DNA of 64,000 nt from Dryocola sp032051265 (GCA_032051265.1 DAMBYU010000005.1:248001-312000); one strand, 5' to 3'. Positions 17,344 through 26,628 are shown, numbered from the stretch's first letter. Notes: generated by a model not told the origin, from the letters alone. Numbers and translations are program-made.

Positions 17344-17684
17344 GTTCATCATCTCCATTATGGTCGGGCGGCGCAAAAGCCGTTAACGCCGCGTAATCAG
17401 TTGGTTCATTATAGTTAATTAAATGATATTGAAAATGTTTATCAATGCCGTACTTTATGTATGGTTATAATTTTTGTTATCTCTTTGATTGAAATCGCAG
17501 TTTGCACCAGCAGCAGCGCTGCTGTTCAGCATTAAATGCTAAAGATGCAAAAATGTGAAACGCACTTTCAAAATCTTTCTCACAGCGCCACTTTTTCCCT
17601 CATCATGGCAATATCCACAAGGTGACGACCCGGCGAGGTCAGTATTTTCGCTAGACGAAAAACTATACTCATGATGAGGGAGTT
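17344..17684. promoter_or_regulatory. sodA / TRAP operon divergent control region
   Basis: 341-base spacer. Near 17421-17447 the sequence AATGATATTGAAAATG then TTTATCAAT resembles a Fur box, in line with Fur control of sodA in E. coli. For the rightward TRAP operon, TATACT at 17664-17669 is a good -10. Just before it lies the inverted repeat TTTTCG (17645-17650) and CGAAAA (17656-17661) with a 5-base centre, a candidate repressor operator between -35 and -10. The ribosome-binding site of the next gene is GAGGGAG. Confidence 0.5.
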
Positions 17685-18668
17685 ATGAACATATTACGGA
17701 CGGTGAGCGCTCTGCTGCTGTGCTGTTTACCCGCTCTGGCTTTTACGTCTCATGCCCAAACCGTTCTGCGCCTGGCTTACGCAGAAAACAGCCAGCCGGT
17801 TAAAGATGCTCTCCACTTTCTGGGAAATCAAATTGAAGAAAAAACCGCCGGTGAAGTAAAAGTGATCTATTTTCCCGACGCTCAGCTCGGCGGGGAGCGT
17901 GAACTGGTGGAGCTGACGCAGGTGGGCGTGGTGGACATCACCAAGGTGTCATCTGGCCTGATGGAAAGCTTCTCGTCGGTGTATGGCGTCTTTTCCCTGC
18001 CTTATCTTTTTGCCAATGTCGAAGAGTATTACAAAGTGATGGACAACCCTGCGGTCATGGAGTCTGTCTATCAGTCTACCGCGCCGCAGGGCTTTTTCGG
18101 TATCGGTTGGTATGACTCGGGGGCCCGTAACTTTTATATGAGTAAGGGGCCTGTTCGTAAGATAGAGGATCTGCACGGTAAAAAGATCCGCGTTATGCAG
18201 AGTGAAACCGCCATCCGCACGCTTAAGCTGCTGGGTGCATCACCTATCGCCATGAGCCAGGCGGAGGTCTATACCTCGCTTCAGCAGGGCATTCTCGATG
18301 GCGCTGAGAACAACGAATTTGCCCTGACCATCGCCCGCCACGGGGAAGTCGCCCGCTACTACACCTACGATATGCACACCCGCATTCCCGATATTTTGTT
18401 GATGAGCGCCCTGACGCTGGAAAAGCTGACGCCTGAGCAACAGGAGATTGTTAAGGAGGCGGTAAAAGCCTCCATCGAATTTGAGAAGGCCGCCTGGGAT
18501 AAGGAAATCGAACAAACCCGGCGACAGGCGATCGAGAACTTTAACGTGGAGTTTTTCGATATCGATAAAAAACCGTTTCAGGACGCCGTACAGCCCATCT
18601 ATGAGGGCTTAAAAGATAAGCCTGAGCTCTATGGGCTGTATCAGAAAATCCAGTCGGCCAAAGGCTAA
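17685..18668 (+). CDS. TRAP transporter substrate-binding protein (DctP family)
   Basis: Periplasmic binding protein of a tripartite ATP-independent transporter, 327 residues. A signal peptide (cleavage near SHA-QTVLRLAYAE) precedes a DctP fold. The Arg that usually clamps the substrate carboxylate appears in the GKKIRVMQSETAIRTLKLLGA region, and the family segment EVYTSLQQGILDGAENN is present. TRAP systems mostly carry carboxylates such as C4-dicarboxylates, sugar acids or sialic acid; the substrate here is not readable. First gene of a three-gene operon between sodA and rhaR; Salmonella has a TRAP system in a similar place next to rhaT, as I recall. Confidence 0.92.
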   Translation: MNILRTVSALLLCCLPALAFTSHAQTVLRLAYAENSQPVKDALHFLGNQIEEKTAGEVKVIYFPDAQLGGERELVELTQVGVVDITKVSSGLMESFSSVYGVFSLPYLFANVEEYYKVMDNPAVMESVYQSTAPQGFFGIGWYDSGARNFYMSKGPVRKIEDLHGKKIRVMQSETAIRTLKLLGASPIAMSQAEVYTSLQQGILDGAENNEFALTIARHGEVARYYTYDMHTRIPDILLMSALTLEKLTPEQQEIVKEAVKASIEFEKAAWDKEIEQTRRQAIENFNVEFFDIDKKPFQDAVQPIYEGLKDKPELYGLYQKIQSAKG

Positions 18669-18684
18669 TCTCTCAGGAGGGGTA

Positions 18685-19197
18685 ATGGATACGCTAAGAA
18701 AAATACTCGATCAGATCCTCGGCAGTATATGCTCCCTGCTACTGGCTGCCATGGTGTGTGTTGCCTGCTGGCAAGTCATAAGCCGTTATATTGTGGGTGT
18801 GCCAAGCACCACCACGGAGGAGCTGCTGCGCTTCTCGTTGGTATGGCTTTCAATGCTGGGAATGGCTTATGTGGCCGGTAAGAACCAGCATATCAGCCTG
18901 ACGATTTTAGTGGATAAAGTGTCGCCCGCCATGCGCCGGTGGTGGATGATTGTTCTGCAGCTCACTTTCGCCGCCTTCTCCATTTGGGTGCTGATCATCG
19001 GCGGCCTGAAAATTTCCGCCATTTCCATGCTGCAAATCTCGCCCGCGCTGGGCATTCCCATGGGAAAAATCTACTACGCCCTGCCCGTGGCGGGCGTGCT
19101 GATCATCCTTTACAGCCTGATGAATATTCTGGACCTGCTTAAAGCGACGCATGCCAGTGATGATGCCAGCACGGTTATGGAGAACCAACATGATTGA
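18685..19197 (+). CDS. TRAP transporter small permease (DctQ family)
   Basis: 170-residue inner-membrane protein with four predicted membrane segments (about residues 10-32, 45-65, 85-107, 125-150), the usual DctQ layout. Start ATG 18685 with CAGGAGGGG is chosen over an earlier in-frame ATG inside dctP. The motif TTTEELLRFSLVWLSMLG is typical of the family. Translation runs into the large permease gene (8-base overlap). Confidence 0.9.
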   Translation: MDTLRKILDQILGSICSLLLAAMVCVACWQVISRYIVGVPSTTTEELLRFSLVWLSMLGMAYVAGKNQHISLTILVDKVSPAMRRWWMIVLQLTFAAFSIWVLIIGGLKISAISMLQISPALGIPMGKIYYALPVAGVLIILYSLMNILDLLKATHASDDASTVMENQHD

Positions 19198-20497
19198 TCC
19201 TATCCTTGCCTCCGCAACGCTTGTGAGCGTATTCGTGTTGCTGCTTGCCATGGGCGCGCCCATAGGTATCTGTATCGTTATCGCCTCCGGCAGCACAATG
19301 ATGCTGGCCTTGCCTTTTGATATCTCGATGTTTGCTACGGCGCAGAAAATGTTCTCAAGCCTGGACAGCTTTGCCTTACTGGCGGTGCCGTTCTTCGTGC
19401 TATCAGGGGTGATAATGAACAGCGGCGGGGTCGCCACGCGTTTGGTGAACTTCGCCAAGCTTTTCACAGGCAGGCTGCCGGGTTCGCTCTCTTACACTAA
19501 TATCATGGGCAATATGATGTTTGGCGCTATCTCCGGCTCCGCTATCGCGGCCTCGACCTCTATCGGCGGCGTGATGGTGCCCATGAGCGCGAAGGAGGGG
19601 TACAGCCGTAGCTTTGCAGCGGCGGTGAATATCGCCTCCGCGCCCACCGGCATGCTGATCCCGCCCACTACCGCCTTCATTTTATATGCGCTGGCAAGCG
19701 GCGGCACGTCCATAGCAGCTCTGTTTGCCGGCGGCCTGGTCGCCGGGATTTTGTGGGGCGTGAGCTGTATGCTCGTCACTATGGTGGTGGCCAAACGGAA
19801 CAACTACCGGGTCTTTTTTGCGCTGCAAAAAGGGGTGGCGCTGAAAGTTACCCTGGAAGCCGTCCCCAGCCTGCTGCTGATCGTTATCATCGTCGGCGGG
19901 ATTGTGCAGGGGATTTTCACGGCTATTGAAGCCTCGGCCATTGCCGTCGCCTATACCCTGCTGTTAACGATGGTGCTTTATAAAACTATTCACATCAGGC
20001 AATTACCTGACATCCTGCTGCAAACCGTGGTAATGACGGGGATTATCATGTTCCTGCTGGCCACCTCTTCGGCCATGTCGTTCTCCATGTCGATAACCAA
20101 TATTCCGGCGGCGCTGAGCAATCTCATCCTCGGCATATCCGATAACAAGCTAGTTATCCTGCTTGTCGTGACAATCTTCCTGCTGGTTATTGGCGCTTTT
20201 ATGGATATCGGCCCCGCCATCCTGATTTTCACCCCAATCCTGCTGCCGATTATGGTGAAACTGGGCGTCGATCCGGTGCACTTTGGCATCCTGATGATTT
20301 ACAACCTGGCGGTGGGGACGATAACCCCGCCGGTGGGAAGCGGATTGTATGTCGGGGCAAGCGTCGGGAAGGTGAAGGTGGAAGCGTTGATGAAACCGCT
20401 GGTGCCGTTTTATGTCGCCATTATCGCCATGCTGCTGGTCATTACCTACCTGCCTGAAATCACCCTGTTCTTGCCGCGTATGCTGGGCGTGATGTAA
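19190..20497 (+). CDS. TRAP transporter large permease (DctM family)
   Basis: 435-residue sodium-coupled permease with about 12 membrane segments. It starts at ATG 19190 (MIDPILASATLVSVFVLLLA), overlapping the dctQ stop. DctM signatures include PFFVLSGVIMNSGGVATRL, ISGSAIAASTSIGGVMVPMS, IPPTTAFILYALASGGTSIA and the C-terminal TPPVGSGLYVGASVGKV. Last gene of the TRAP operon; its end faces the end of rhaR 36 bases away. Confidence 0.93.
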   Translation: MIDPILASATLVSVFVLLLAMGAPIGICIVIASGSTMMLALPFDISMFATAQKMFSSLDSFALLAVPFFVLSGVIMNSGGVATRLVNFAKLFTGRLPGSLSYTNIMGNMMFGAISGSAIAASTSIGGVMVPMSAKEGYSRSFAAAVNIASAPTGMLIPPTTAFILYALASGGTSIAALFAGGLVAGILWGVSCMLVTMVVAKRNNYRVFFALQKGVALKVTLEAVPSLLLIVIIVGGIVQGIFTAIEASAIAVAYTLLLTMVLYKTIHIRQLPDILLQTVVMTGIIMFLLATSSAMSFSMSITNIPAALSNLILGISDNKLVILLVVTIFLLVIGAFMDIGPAILIFTPILLPIMVKLGVDPVHFGILMIYNLAVGTITPPVGSGLYVGASVGKVKVEALMKPLVPFYVAIIAMLLVITYLPEITLFLPRMLGVM

Positions 20498-20533
20498 TCC
20501 AAATCCTGCACTCGGGCTGCGGGTGCAGGACCT

Positions 20534-21379
20534 TCAGGTCACCAGATGGCGCTGCCGCCACTGGCTGGGGGTCATCTCCATTTCCCGTGTAAACACCACC
20601 GAAAAGTAGTTACTGTCCTCAAAGCCGCAGCGAGTTGCCACCTCGCTGATAAGATATTCCGTATGCCGGAGAAGATATTGCGCATGGCATATCCGCAGCT
20701 GACGTAAATACTGGTTAACGGTCATGCCCGTCTGCTGACGAAACTGCTGGCGCAGCGAGCGCTCATTACACTGGTTTTCAAGGCAAAACGCTTCCAGCAC
20801 AAAATTGCGATCCAGATTGCCCGCCAGCGCGGCAATCAGCTTATCCAGCAGCGTTTCACTGCAGGTCACCGGCGACTGGTCTACGGCATAACGATGCCGG
20901 TGCAGGGCGATCAGCAGCTGCGCGAACAGGGTTTGCGTCAGGCAATGCGAAAAGGCCCCCCCGTTGCGGCTTTCTTGTTCAAGCTGGAGGATAATTTGCC
21001 TTACGGGATTCATGCCGCTGCTGCCAAGACGCCAGTAGGGCTGAAACGGCCCTTCCTCAAGACCCGGTATCAGCGATGTCCAGTCGGCATTGAGATTCAG
21101 CCGCTCCGGACAGTAGATAACGTTCTGTAAAACAAGGTCGTTTACCGAGGTGTAAGAGTGGCGATCCTGCGCACGTATATAGAAGAGATCGCCGCGCGTA
21201 ATGCGATAAGGGCGATCGTTGAGGACGTGTAAGCCATTCCCGCGCCAGACAATAACCAGCTCGCAGAATTCATGGCTATGTTCGGCAAAAACATCCTGCG
21301 GATAACGATCGGCCACGGCCACGGCCTGCCCGGCAGTGGAGAAGAAATCAGATTTTCGCAGAATAAGCTGGCCGGCCAC
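20534..21379 (-). CDS. rhaR: L-rhamnose operon activator RhaR
   Basis: AraC-family activator that binds L-rhamnose through its N-terminal cupin domain (FAEHSHEFCELVIVWRGNGL) and activates rhaSR through its C-terminal double helix-turn-helix (about residues 175-275, with FRQQTGMTVNQYLRQLRICH and CGFEDSNYFSVVFTREM). 281 residues, one fewer than E. coli RhaR. Co-directional with and 77 bases downstream of rhaS, as in E. coli. Confidence 0.96.
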   Translation of the reverse strand: MAGQLILRKSDFFSTAGQAVAVADRYPQDVFAEHSHEFCELVIVWRGNGLHVLNDRPYRITRGDLFYIRAQDRHSYTSVNDLVLQNVIYCPERLNLNADWTSLIPGLEEGPFQPYWRLGSSGMNPVRQIILQLEQESRNGGAFSHCLTQTLFAQLLIALHRHRYAVDQSPVTCSETLLDKLIAALAGNLDRNFVLEAFCLENQCNERSLRQQFRQQTGMTVNQYLRQLRICHAQYLLRHTEYLISEVATRCGFEDSNYFSVVFTREMEMTPSQWRQRHLVT

Positions 21380-21456
21380 ATTGTTGTCACTTTAAGCAGA
21401 GAACAATCCGCCATTATCCGTGTAAAGCGACTAAAAAAACGGTGACGCTCTTCTCG

Positions 21457-22290
21457 TTACTGAAGTTGGGTATCACGGCCCTGGCGGATATCGCGCGGTG
21501 ACCAGCTAAACTCGCGCTTAAACAGGGTGGAGAAGTGGTTGCTGTCGCCAAAGCCGCATTCAAAGGCGATCTCCGTCACGCTCTGCTCGCCATGGCGCAA
21601 TAAATGGCGGGCTCTGATCAGACGCAGGCGATTAAGGTAACGCTGTGGCGTCAGGCCCGTTTGCTGCTTTAGCTGGCGATGTAGCGTGCGCAGCGAAAGG
21701 GAGAATCTGTCGGCCAGCTGCTCCCAGTTAACCTCGCCGGCAAAGTTATCCTCCAGCCACATCATCAACTGATTAAGCTGCATATCATTCTCTTTGCCGC
21801 TCTCATTCAGGCTGCTTTTACGCAGCAGCACCAGCAGCTGCATAAACAGCACTTCGCGGCTGGCGATAGCGTGAATACTGTCATCGTCGTGTTTCACCAT
21901 CTGATCGATCAGAGGGCGGGCCTGCTGCAACACCGATTGATTAATGCGCCAGTGTGACGGGTAGTGCCCCCCGGCTTCCTGCGGCAATAATTTTTCCAGC
22001 CCGGAAATAAACTGAAAAGCCTGCGGGGAGCGATACAGCACGTTCGTCAGACAAAGGTTCTCCGTATGCTCGTACAAATGGCGGTCATGATCGCGAACAA
22101 AGCACACCATTCCCCTGCTGAGCGTATGCGGAAACCCGTTGAAGACATGGACCCCGCTGCCGTTTTCGACGAGCACGATTTCATAAAAATCATGGTCGTG
22201 CTCGGGAAAAGCTGACTGGGGGGCGCGTGGTTCAATCGCGACAGAAGCATGACCAGAGCTGAAGAAGTCAAAGCCGTGTAGTTGTGCCAT
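21457..22290 (-). CDS. rhaS: L-rhamnose catabolic activator RhaS
   Basis: AraC-family activator that, with L-rhamnose, switches on rhaBAD (and rhaT in E. coli). N-terminal cupin (FPEHDHDFYEIVLVENGSGV) and C-terminal double HTH (SLSLRTLHRQLKQQTGLTPQ, then FECGFGDSNHFSTLFKREF). The C-terminal HTH is almost the same as in E. coli, which fits the conserved operator upstream of rhaB. The ATG at 22290 gives 277 residues; a GTG two codons upstream is possible. First gene of rhaSR. Confidence 0.96.
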   Translation of the reverse strand: MAQLHGFDFFSSGHASVAIEPRAPQSAFPEHDHDFYEIVLVENGSGVHVFNGFPHTLSRGMVCFVRDHDRHLYEHTENLCLTNVLYRSPQAFQFISGLEKLLPQEAGGHYPSHWRINQSVLQQARPLIDQMVKHDDDSIHAIASREVLFMQLLVLLRKSSLNESGKENDMQLNQLMMWLEDNFAGEVNWEQLADRFSLSLRTLHRQLKQQTGLTPQRYLNRLRLIRARHLLRHGEQSVTEIAFECGFGDSNHFSTLFKREFSWSPRDIRQGRDTQLQ

Positions 22291-22932
22291 TCTCACTCGC
22301 TCAATCGATATGGTGAGCTCAGAGCATAGAGAACGCGCAGGCGTCGCACCTTAAATTTTTGACAGTAAAAAAGGCAAATACTGCATGATTTTCAAGAAAC
22401 CAAAGTATTAACACAGAAATGCCTACGGGATCACATTCGCTCAGCCTGTTCGTCGGTTGATGACCGCCATTAAAATAGTCCTGCCCGGCGGAGAAACATT
22501 CTCAGCCGGACTATATCGCAAATAAAATAATACTCGAGACGTTTTCATAGTAGGTTCACTTACATTCAACACAATAAAAATAAGCAATAAACCGTCTAAA
22601 ACCCCGACCAAAAAATTAAATGCTAAGCAACAAAGCTTCAACACTTTTAATAGCTTATTAAAAAATGGTCCGCAATTTAAAAGTAAGCCAGCTGATTCTT
22701 ATACTTAAAAAAAGAATATTACTTACCAATTATCATCCTGCAAGTCAGTGAGGAATAAAAGCGTTATTTCAACTTACGCCTGCTGCTTTTTTTACTTTTA
22801 CAAAGCGTGAACTGACACATACCCATCTTTATCTTATTGCCAACCTGAATAGTTGGTTGTCATTCCCACAAAGGTGAAATCCGCGAGCAATTTATAAAAT
22901 TTCCGGTAACTGTCGTTATAAGGAACTCCACC
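22291..22932. promoter_or_regulatory. rhaS / rhaB divergent control region
   Basis: 642-base, markedly AT-rich spacer; the E. coli equivalent is, as I recall, only about 240 bases. The rhaB-proximal end holds the RhaS operator (listed separately) and, where E. coli has its CRP site, a degenerate CGTGAACTGACACATA at 22808-22823. The AT-rich middle part has no convincing gene; a 67-codon leftward frame at 22441-22644 lacks a ribosome-binding site and similarity. RhaR sites for rhaS are expected near 22320-22420 but cannot be fixed by eye. Confidence 0.6.
22825..22874 (+). promoter_or_regulatory. RhaS operator of rhaB
   Basis: Two 17-base half-sites in inverted orientation separated by 16 bases: ATCTTTATCTTATTGCC (22825-22841) and TGTCATTCCCACAAAGG (22858-22874). 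They match the E. coli rhaI2 and rhaI1 half-sites (ATCTTTCCCTGGTTGCC and TGTCAGTAACGAGAAGG, from memory) at both ends with identical 17-16-17 spacing. In E. coli the promoter-proximal half overlaps the -35 box. Confidence 0.8.
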
Positions 22933-24405
22933 ATGACATTTCGCCACTGTGCCGCTGTTGATGTAGGTGCATCAAGCGGGCGTGTAATAGTAGCGCGTTA
23001 CGACTGCGGGCAGCGTACGCTTGAGCTGCGCGAAATCTACCGTTTCGTCAACAGCCTGCAGAATGTGGGTGGTGCCATTACCTGGAATCTGGACGTGCTG
23101 GAGCACGAAATCCGTACCGGCCTGCAAAAAGCCTGCGATGAAGGCATCGCTGTCGACAGCATCGGTATCGATACCTGGGGCGTGGATTTTGTGCTGATTG
23201 ACCGCGATGGCAACCGCGTCGGCCTGCCGGTTTCGTATCGCGACACCCGCACCGATGGCGTAATGGAAATTGCGATCAATGAGTTAGGCCGTGAAGAAAT
23301 TTATCGCCGCACCGGCATCCAGTTCCTGCCTTTCAATACGCTTTACCAGCTGCGCGCCCTGCGCGAGCAGCAACCAGAGCTGCTCGATAAAGTCGAGCAT
23401 GCGCTGCTGATCCCGGACTACTTCTGCTACCGCTTAACCGGCGTGTTGAACTGGGAATATACCAACGCCACCACGACGCAACTCATCAATATCAACAGCG
23501 ACAGCTGGGATGAAACGCTGCTCAACTGGGCCGGGGTGCCGCGTAAATGGTTTGGCACGCCGACGCACCCGGGTAACGTTATCGGTGAGTGGATTTGCCG
23601 TGAAGGCAACAAAATTCCGGTCGTTTCCGTCGCCACCCATGACACCGCAAGCGCGGTATTAGGCGCGCCGCTGCAGGACAAAGATGCCGCTTACCTTTCG
23701 TCCGGCACCTGGTCTTTGATGGGCATTGAAAGCAAAACGCCTTATGCGACAGACAAAGCGCTGGCCGCTAACATCACCAACGAAGGCGGGGCGGAAGGCC
23801 GCTACCGGGTGCTGAAAAATATCATGGGGCTGTGGCTGCTGCAGCGCGTAACCAAAGAGCTGGCGATTATCGATCTGACAGATTTAATCGCCCGCACGCG
23901 GCAGATCCCCGCCTGTAAATTTGTGATAAATCCCAACGACGAGCGCTTCATTAATCCCGAAAGCATGAGCCGCGAAATTCAGGCCGCGTGCCGGGAAACT
24001 CACCAGCCCGTTCCGCTGACGGACGCCGAGCTGGCGCGCTGTATTTTCGACAGCCTGGCGTTGCTGTACGCGCAGACGCTTCAGGAGCTGGCCGGGTTAC
24101 GCGGTCGCCCGGTTAGCTGCTTACATATCGTCGGCGGCGGCAGCCAGAACGCCCTGCTAAACCAGCTTTGCGCCGATGCCTGCGGCGTGCCGGTGCTGGC
24201 CGGGCCGGTGGAAGCCTCCACGCTCGGCAATATCGGCTGCCAGCTGATGGCGCTGGACGAAATCACCGACGTTGACGAATTCCGCAAAATCGTCGCCGAC
24301 AGCTACCAGCTCACCTCTTTTACCCCACAAACAGACAGTGAAATTGCGCATTTTATGGCGCAGTTCCCGCATAACCGTCAAACCTGTAAGGAGTTTTGCG
24401 CATGA
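22933..24405 (+). CDS. rhaB: Rhamnulokinase RhaB
   Basis: FGGY-family kinase that phosphorylates L-rhamnulose at O-1 in the cytoplasm. 490 residues against 489 in E. coli. The N-terminal AAVDVGASSGRVIVARYD is the phosphate-binding segment; VATHDTASAVLGAPL holds the catalytic Asp, and HIVGGGSQNALLNQLCADA is conserved. Start ATG 22933 follows AAGGAAC. First gene of the long rha operon; its stop overlaps the rhaA start (ATGA). Confidence 0.97.
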   Translation: MTFRHCAAVDVGASSGRVIVARYDCGQRTLELREIYRFVNSLQNVGGAITWNLDVLEHEIRTGLQKACDEGIAVDSIGIDTWGVDFVLIDRDGNRVGLPVSYRDTRTDGVMEIAINELGREEIYRRTGIQFLPFNTLYQLRALREQQPELLDKVEHALLIPDYFCYRLTGVLNWEYTNATTTQLININSDSWDETLLNWAGVPRKWFGTPTHPGNVIGEWICREGNKIPVVSVATHDTASAVLGAPLQDKDAAYLSSGTWSLMGIESKTPYATDKALAANITNEGGAEGRYRVLKNIMGLWLLQRVTKELAIIDLTDLIARTRQIPACKFVINPNDERFINPESMSREIQAACRETHQPVPLTDAELARCIFDSLALLYAQTLQELAGLRGRPVSCLHIVGGGSQNALLNQLCADACGVPVLAGPVEASTLGNIGCQLMALDEITDVDEFRKIVADSYQLTSFTPQTDSEIAHFMAQFPHNRQTCKEFCA

Positions 24406-25661
24406 CCACCTCTATCGATCAAGCCTGGGAACTGGCTAAGCAGCGCTTTGCCGCCGTGGGCGTAGATGCCGAAGCTGCATTGCGTCAGCTCGACCGCCTG
24501 CCGGTTTCCATGCATTGCTGGCAGGGCGATGACGTCGCCGGGTTTGAAAATCCGGAAGGCACCCTGAGCGGTGGGATCCAGGCTACCGGAAACTATCCGG
24601 GCAAAGCGCGCAATGCGAGCGAACTTCGCGCCGATCTGGAGCAGGCGTTAAGCCTGATCCCCGGGCCAAAGCGACTGAATCTGCACGCCATTTATCTTGA
24701 ATCCGATACCCCGGTTTCCCGCGATAAAATCAAACCGGAACACTTCAAAAACTGGGTCGAATGGGCAAAAGCCAACCGGCTGGGTCTGGATTTCAACCCT
24801 TCCTGCTTCTCGCATCCGCTGAGCGCGGACGGTTTTACCCTCTCCCACGTCGACGATAAAACTCGCCAGTTCTGGATTGACCACGTGAAGGCCAGCCGCA
24901 AAGTTTCCGCATACTTTGGCGAGCAGCTCGGTACGCCGTCGGTGATGAACATCTGGGTCCCGGATGGTATGAAAGATATCACCGTTGACCGCCTGGCCCC
25001 GCGCCAGCGTCTGCTGAACGCGCTCGACGAAGTGATGAGCGAGAAGCTAAACCCGGCGCACCACATCGACGCGGTGGAAAGCAAGCTGTTCGGCATCGGT
25101 GCCGAGAGCTACACCGTAGGCTCCAACGAGTTCTATTTTGGTTACGCCACCAGCCGCCAGACCGCGCTGTGCCTTGACGCCGGTCACTTCCATCCCACCG
25201 AAGTTATCTCCGACAAAATCTCCAGCGCCATGCTCTATGTGCCGCGCCTGCTGCTGCACGTCAGCCGCCCGGTACGCTGGGACAGCGACCATGTGGTGCT
25301 GCTGGACGATGAAACCCAGGCGATTGCCAGCGAAATCATCCGCCACGACCTGTTCGATCGCGTACATATCGGCCTCGACTTCTTTGATGCCTCCATCAAC
25401 CGCATCGCGGCGTGGGTTATCGGCACGCGCAACATGAAAAAAGCCCTGCTGCGCGCTCTGCTGGAGCCAACCGAAACCCTGCGCCAGCTTGAAAATGAAG
25501 GCGACTACACCGCGCGCCTGGCGCTGCTGGAAGAGCAGAAGTGTCTGCCGTGGCAGGCTGTCTGGGAGATGTACTGCCAGCGCAACGACGTTCCGGCCGA
25601 TGCGCAGTGGCTGGATAACGTGCGCGGCTACGAGAAAGACGTGCTGAGCCAGCGTGGCTGA
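24402..25661 (+). CDS. rhaA: L-rhamnose isomerase RhaA
   Basis: Manganese-dependent isomerase that turns L-rhamnose into L-rhamnulose. 419 residues, same as E. coli, with the metal-site segments LNLHAIYLESDTPVSRD, GLDFNPSCFSHPLSADGF, CLDAGHFHPTEVISDK and WDSDHVVLLDDETQAIA. ATG 24402 has TAAGGAG upstream and overlaps the rhaB stop by four bases. Followed by a REP pair. Confidence 0.98.
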   Translation: MTTSIDQAWELAKQRFAAVGVDAEAALRQLDRLPVSMHCWQGDDVAGFENPEGTLSGGIQATGNYPGKARNASELRADLEQALSLIPGPKRLNLHAIYLESDTPVSRDKIKPEHFKNWVEWAKANRLGLDFNPSCFSHPLSADGFTLSHVDDKTRQFWIDHVKASRKVSAYFGEQLGTPSVMNIWVPDGMKDITVDRLAPRQRLLNALDEVMSEKLNPAHHIDAVESKLFGIGAESYTVGSNEFYFGYATSRQTALCLDAGHFHPTEVISDKISSAMLYVPRLLLHVSRPVRWDSDHVVLLDDETQAIASEIIRHDLFDRVHIGLDFFDASINRIAAWVIGTRNMKKALLRALLEPTETLRQLENEGDYTARLALLEEQKCLPWQAVWEMYCQRNDVPADAQWLDNVRGYEKDVLSQRG

Positions 25662-25670
25662 CAAATTACC

Positions 25671-25746
25671 GGTGGATGGCGCTTCGCTTATCCACCCTGC
25701 AAACAACTAACAAACGTAGGGCGGATAAGCGGCAGCGCCCTCCGTC
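25671..25746. repeat. REP pair (BIME-like) between rhaA and rhaD
   Basis: Two palindromic units in opposite orientation: 25671-25700 (GGTGGAT ... ATCCACC with GCGCTTCGCTT inside) and 25716-25746 (GTAGGGCGGATAAGCG ... CGCCCTCC). The same unit recurs at 27676-27751 and 51562-51588. Likely folds in mRNA and may lower downstream rhaD expression or stabilise rhaBA mRNA. Confidence 0.85.
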
Positions 25747-25771
25747 AGATAAAGAACAGGAACACAAGACT

Positions 25772-26596
25772 ATGCAGAACATCCTTAACGCCTGGTTTGT
25801 CGAAGGCATGATCAAAGCGACCAGCGATGCCTGGCTGAAAGGCTGGGACGAGCGCAACGGCGGCAATATTACAATGCGCCTGAACGAAGCCGATATCACG
25901 CCTTTCCAGGCCGATTTTCATACCGCGCCGCGCTATATCGCGTTAAGCCAGCCGATGCCGGATCTTGCCAATACGGCGTTTATCGTTACCGGCTCCGGCA
26001 AGTTCTTCCGCAACGTTCAACTCGATCCGGCCGCAAATATTGGCGTGGTAAAAGTGGACAGTTCTGGTGCGGGATACCACATTTTGTGGGGGCTTGAAAA
26101 CGAAGCGGTGCCAACGTCTGAGCTCGCGTCGCACTTCCAGTCACATTGCGTGCGCATGAAAGTGACCGACGGTCGCGATCGCGTGATTATGCATTGCCAC
26201 GCCACCAACCTGATTGCCCTGACTTACGTGCTGGAGAACGATACCGACATCATTACCCGCAAACTGTGGGAAGGCAGCACCGAGTGCCTGGTAGTGTTCC
26301 CGGACGGGGTAGGCATCCTGCCATGGATGGTGCCGGGTACCGATGAAATTGGTACAGCGACCGCAGGCGAGATGCAAAAACACTCGCTGGTGCTGTGGCC
26401 GTTCCACGGCGTATTCGGCAGCGGCCCGACGCTCGACGAAGCCTTTGGCCTTATCGATACCGCCGAGAAGTCTGCTGAAGTGTTAGTGAAAGTCATCTCG
26501 ATGGGCGGTATGAAACAGACCATCAGCCGTGACGAACTTATCGCGCTTGGTAAGCGTTTTGGCGTGACGCCATTAGCCAGTGCTTTAGAGCTGTAA
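25772..26596 (+). CDS. rhaD: Rhamnulose-1-phosphate aldolase RhaD
   Basis: Zinc-dependent class II aldolase splitting L-rhamnulose 1-phosphate into dihydroxyacetone phosphate and L-lactaldehyde. The ATG at 25772 (MQNILNAWFVEGMIKATSDA) gives 274 residues, as in E. coli. The zinc ligands His141, His143 and His212 and the catalytic Glu117 are all in place (VIMHCHATN, PTSELASH, WPFHGVF). An upstream in-frame ATG lies inside the REP pair and is rejected. Third gene of the operon. Confidence 0.97.
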   Translation: MQNILNAWFVEGMIKATSDAWLKGWDERNGGNITMRLNEADITPFQADFHTAPRYIALSQPMPDLANTAFIVTGSGKFFRNVQLDPAANIGVVKVDSSGAGYHILWGLENEAVPTSELASHFQSHCVRMKVTDGRDRVIMHCHATNLIALTYVLENDTDIITRKLWEGSTECLVVFPDGVGILPWMVPGTDEIGTATAGEMQKHSLVLWPFHGVFGSGPTLDEAFGLIDTAEKSAEVLVKVISMGGMKQTISRDELIALGKRFGVTPLASALEL

Positions 26597-26604
26597 GCCG
26601 TAAA

Positions 26605-26628
26605 CACAGGGCGGACCACCGCCCTGTG
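26605..26628 (+). other. Perfect hairpin after rhaD
   Basis: CACAGGGCGG, loop ACCA, CCGCCCTGTG; a 10-base-pair perfect stem in the 79-base gap before the transporter genes. The following bases are A-rich, not T-rich, so it is more likely an mRNA 3'-end protector than a terminator. Confidence 0.6.

Noticed and set aside
22441..22644. 67-codon leftward frame in the rhaS-rhaB spacer
   Set aside because: No ribosome-binding site, very AT-rich, no recognisable family; treated as non-coding.
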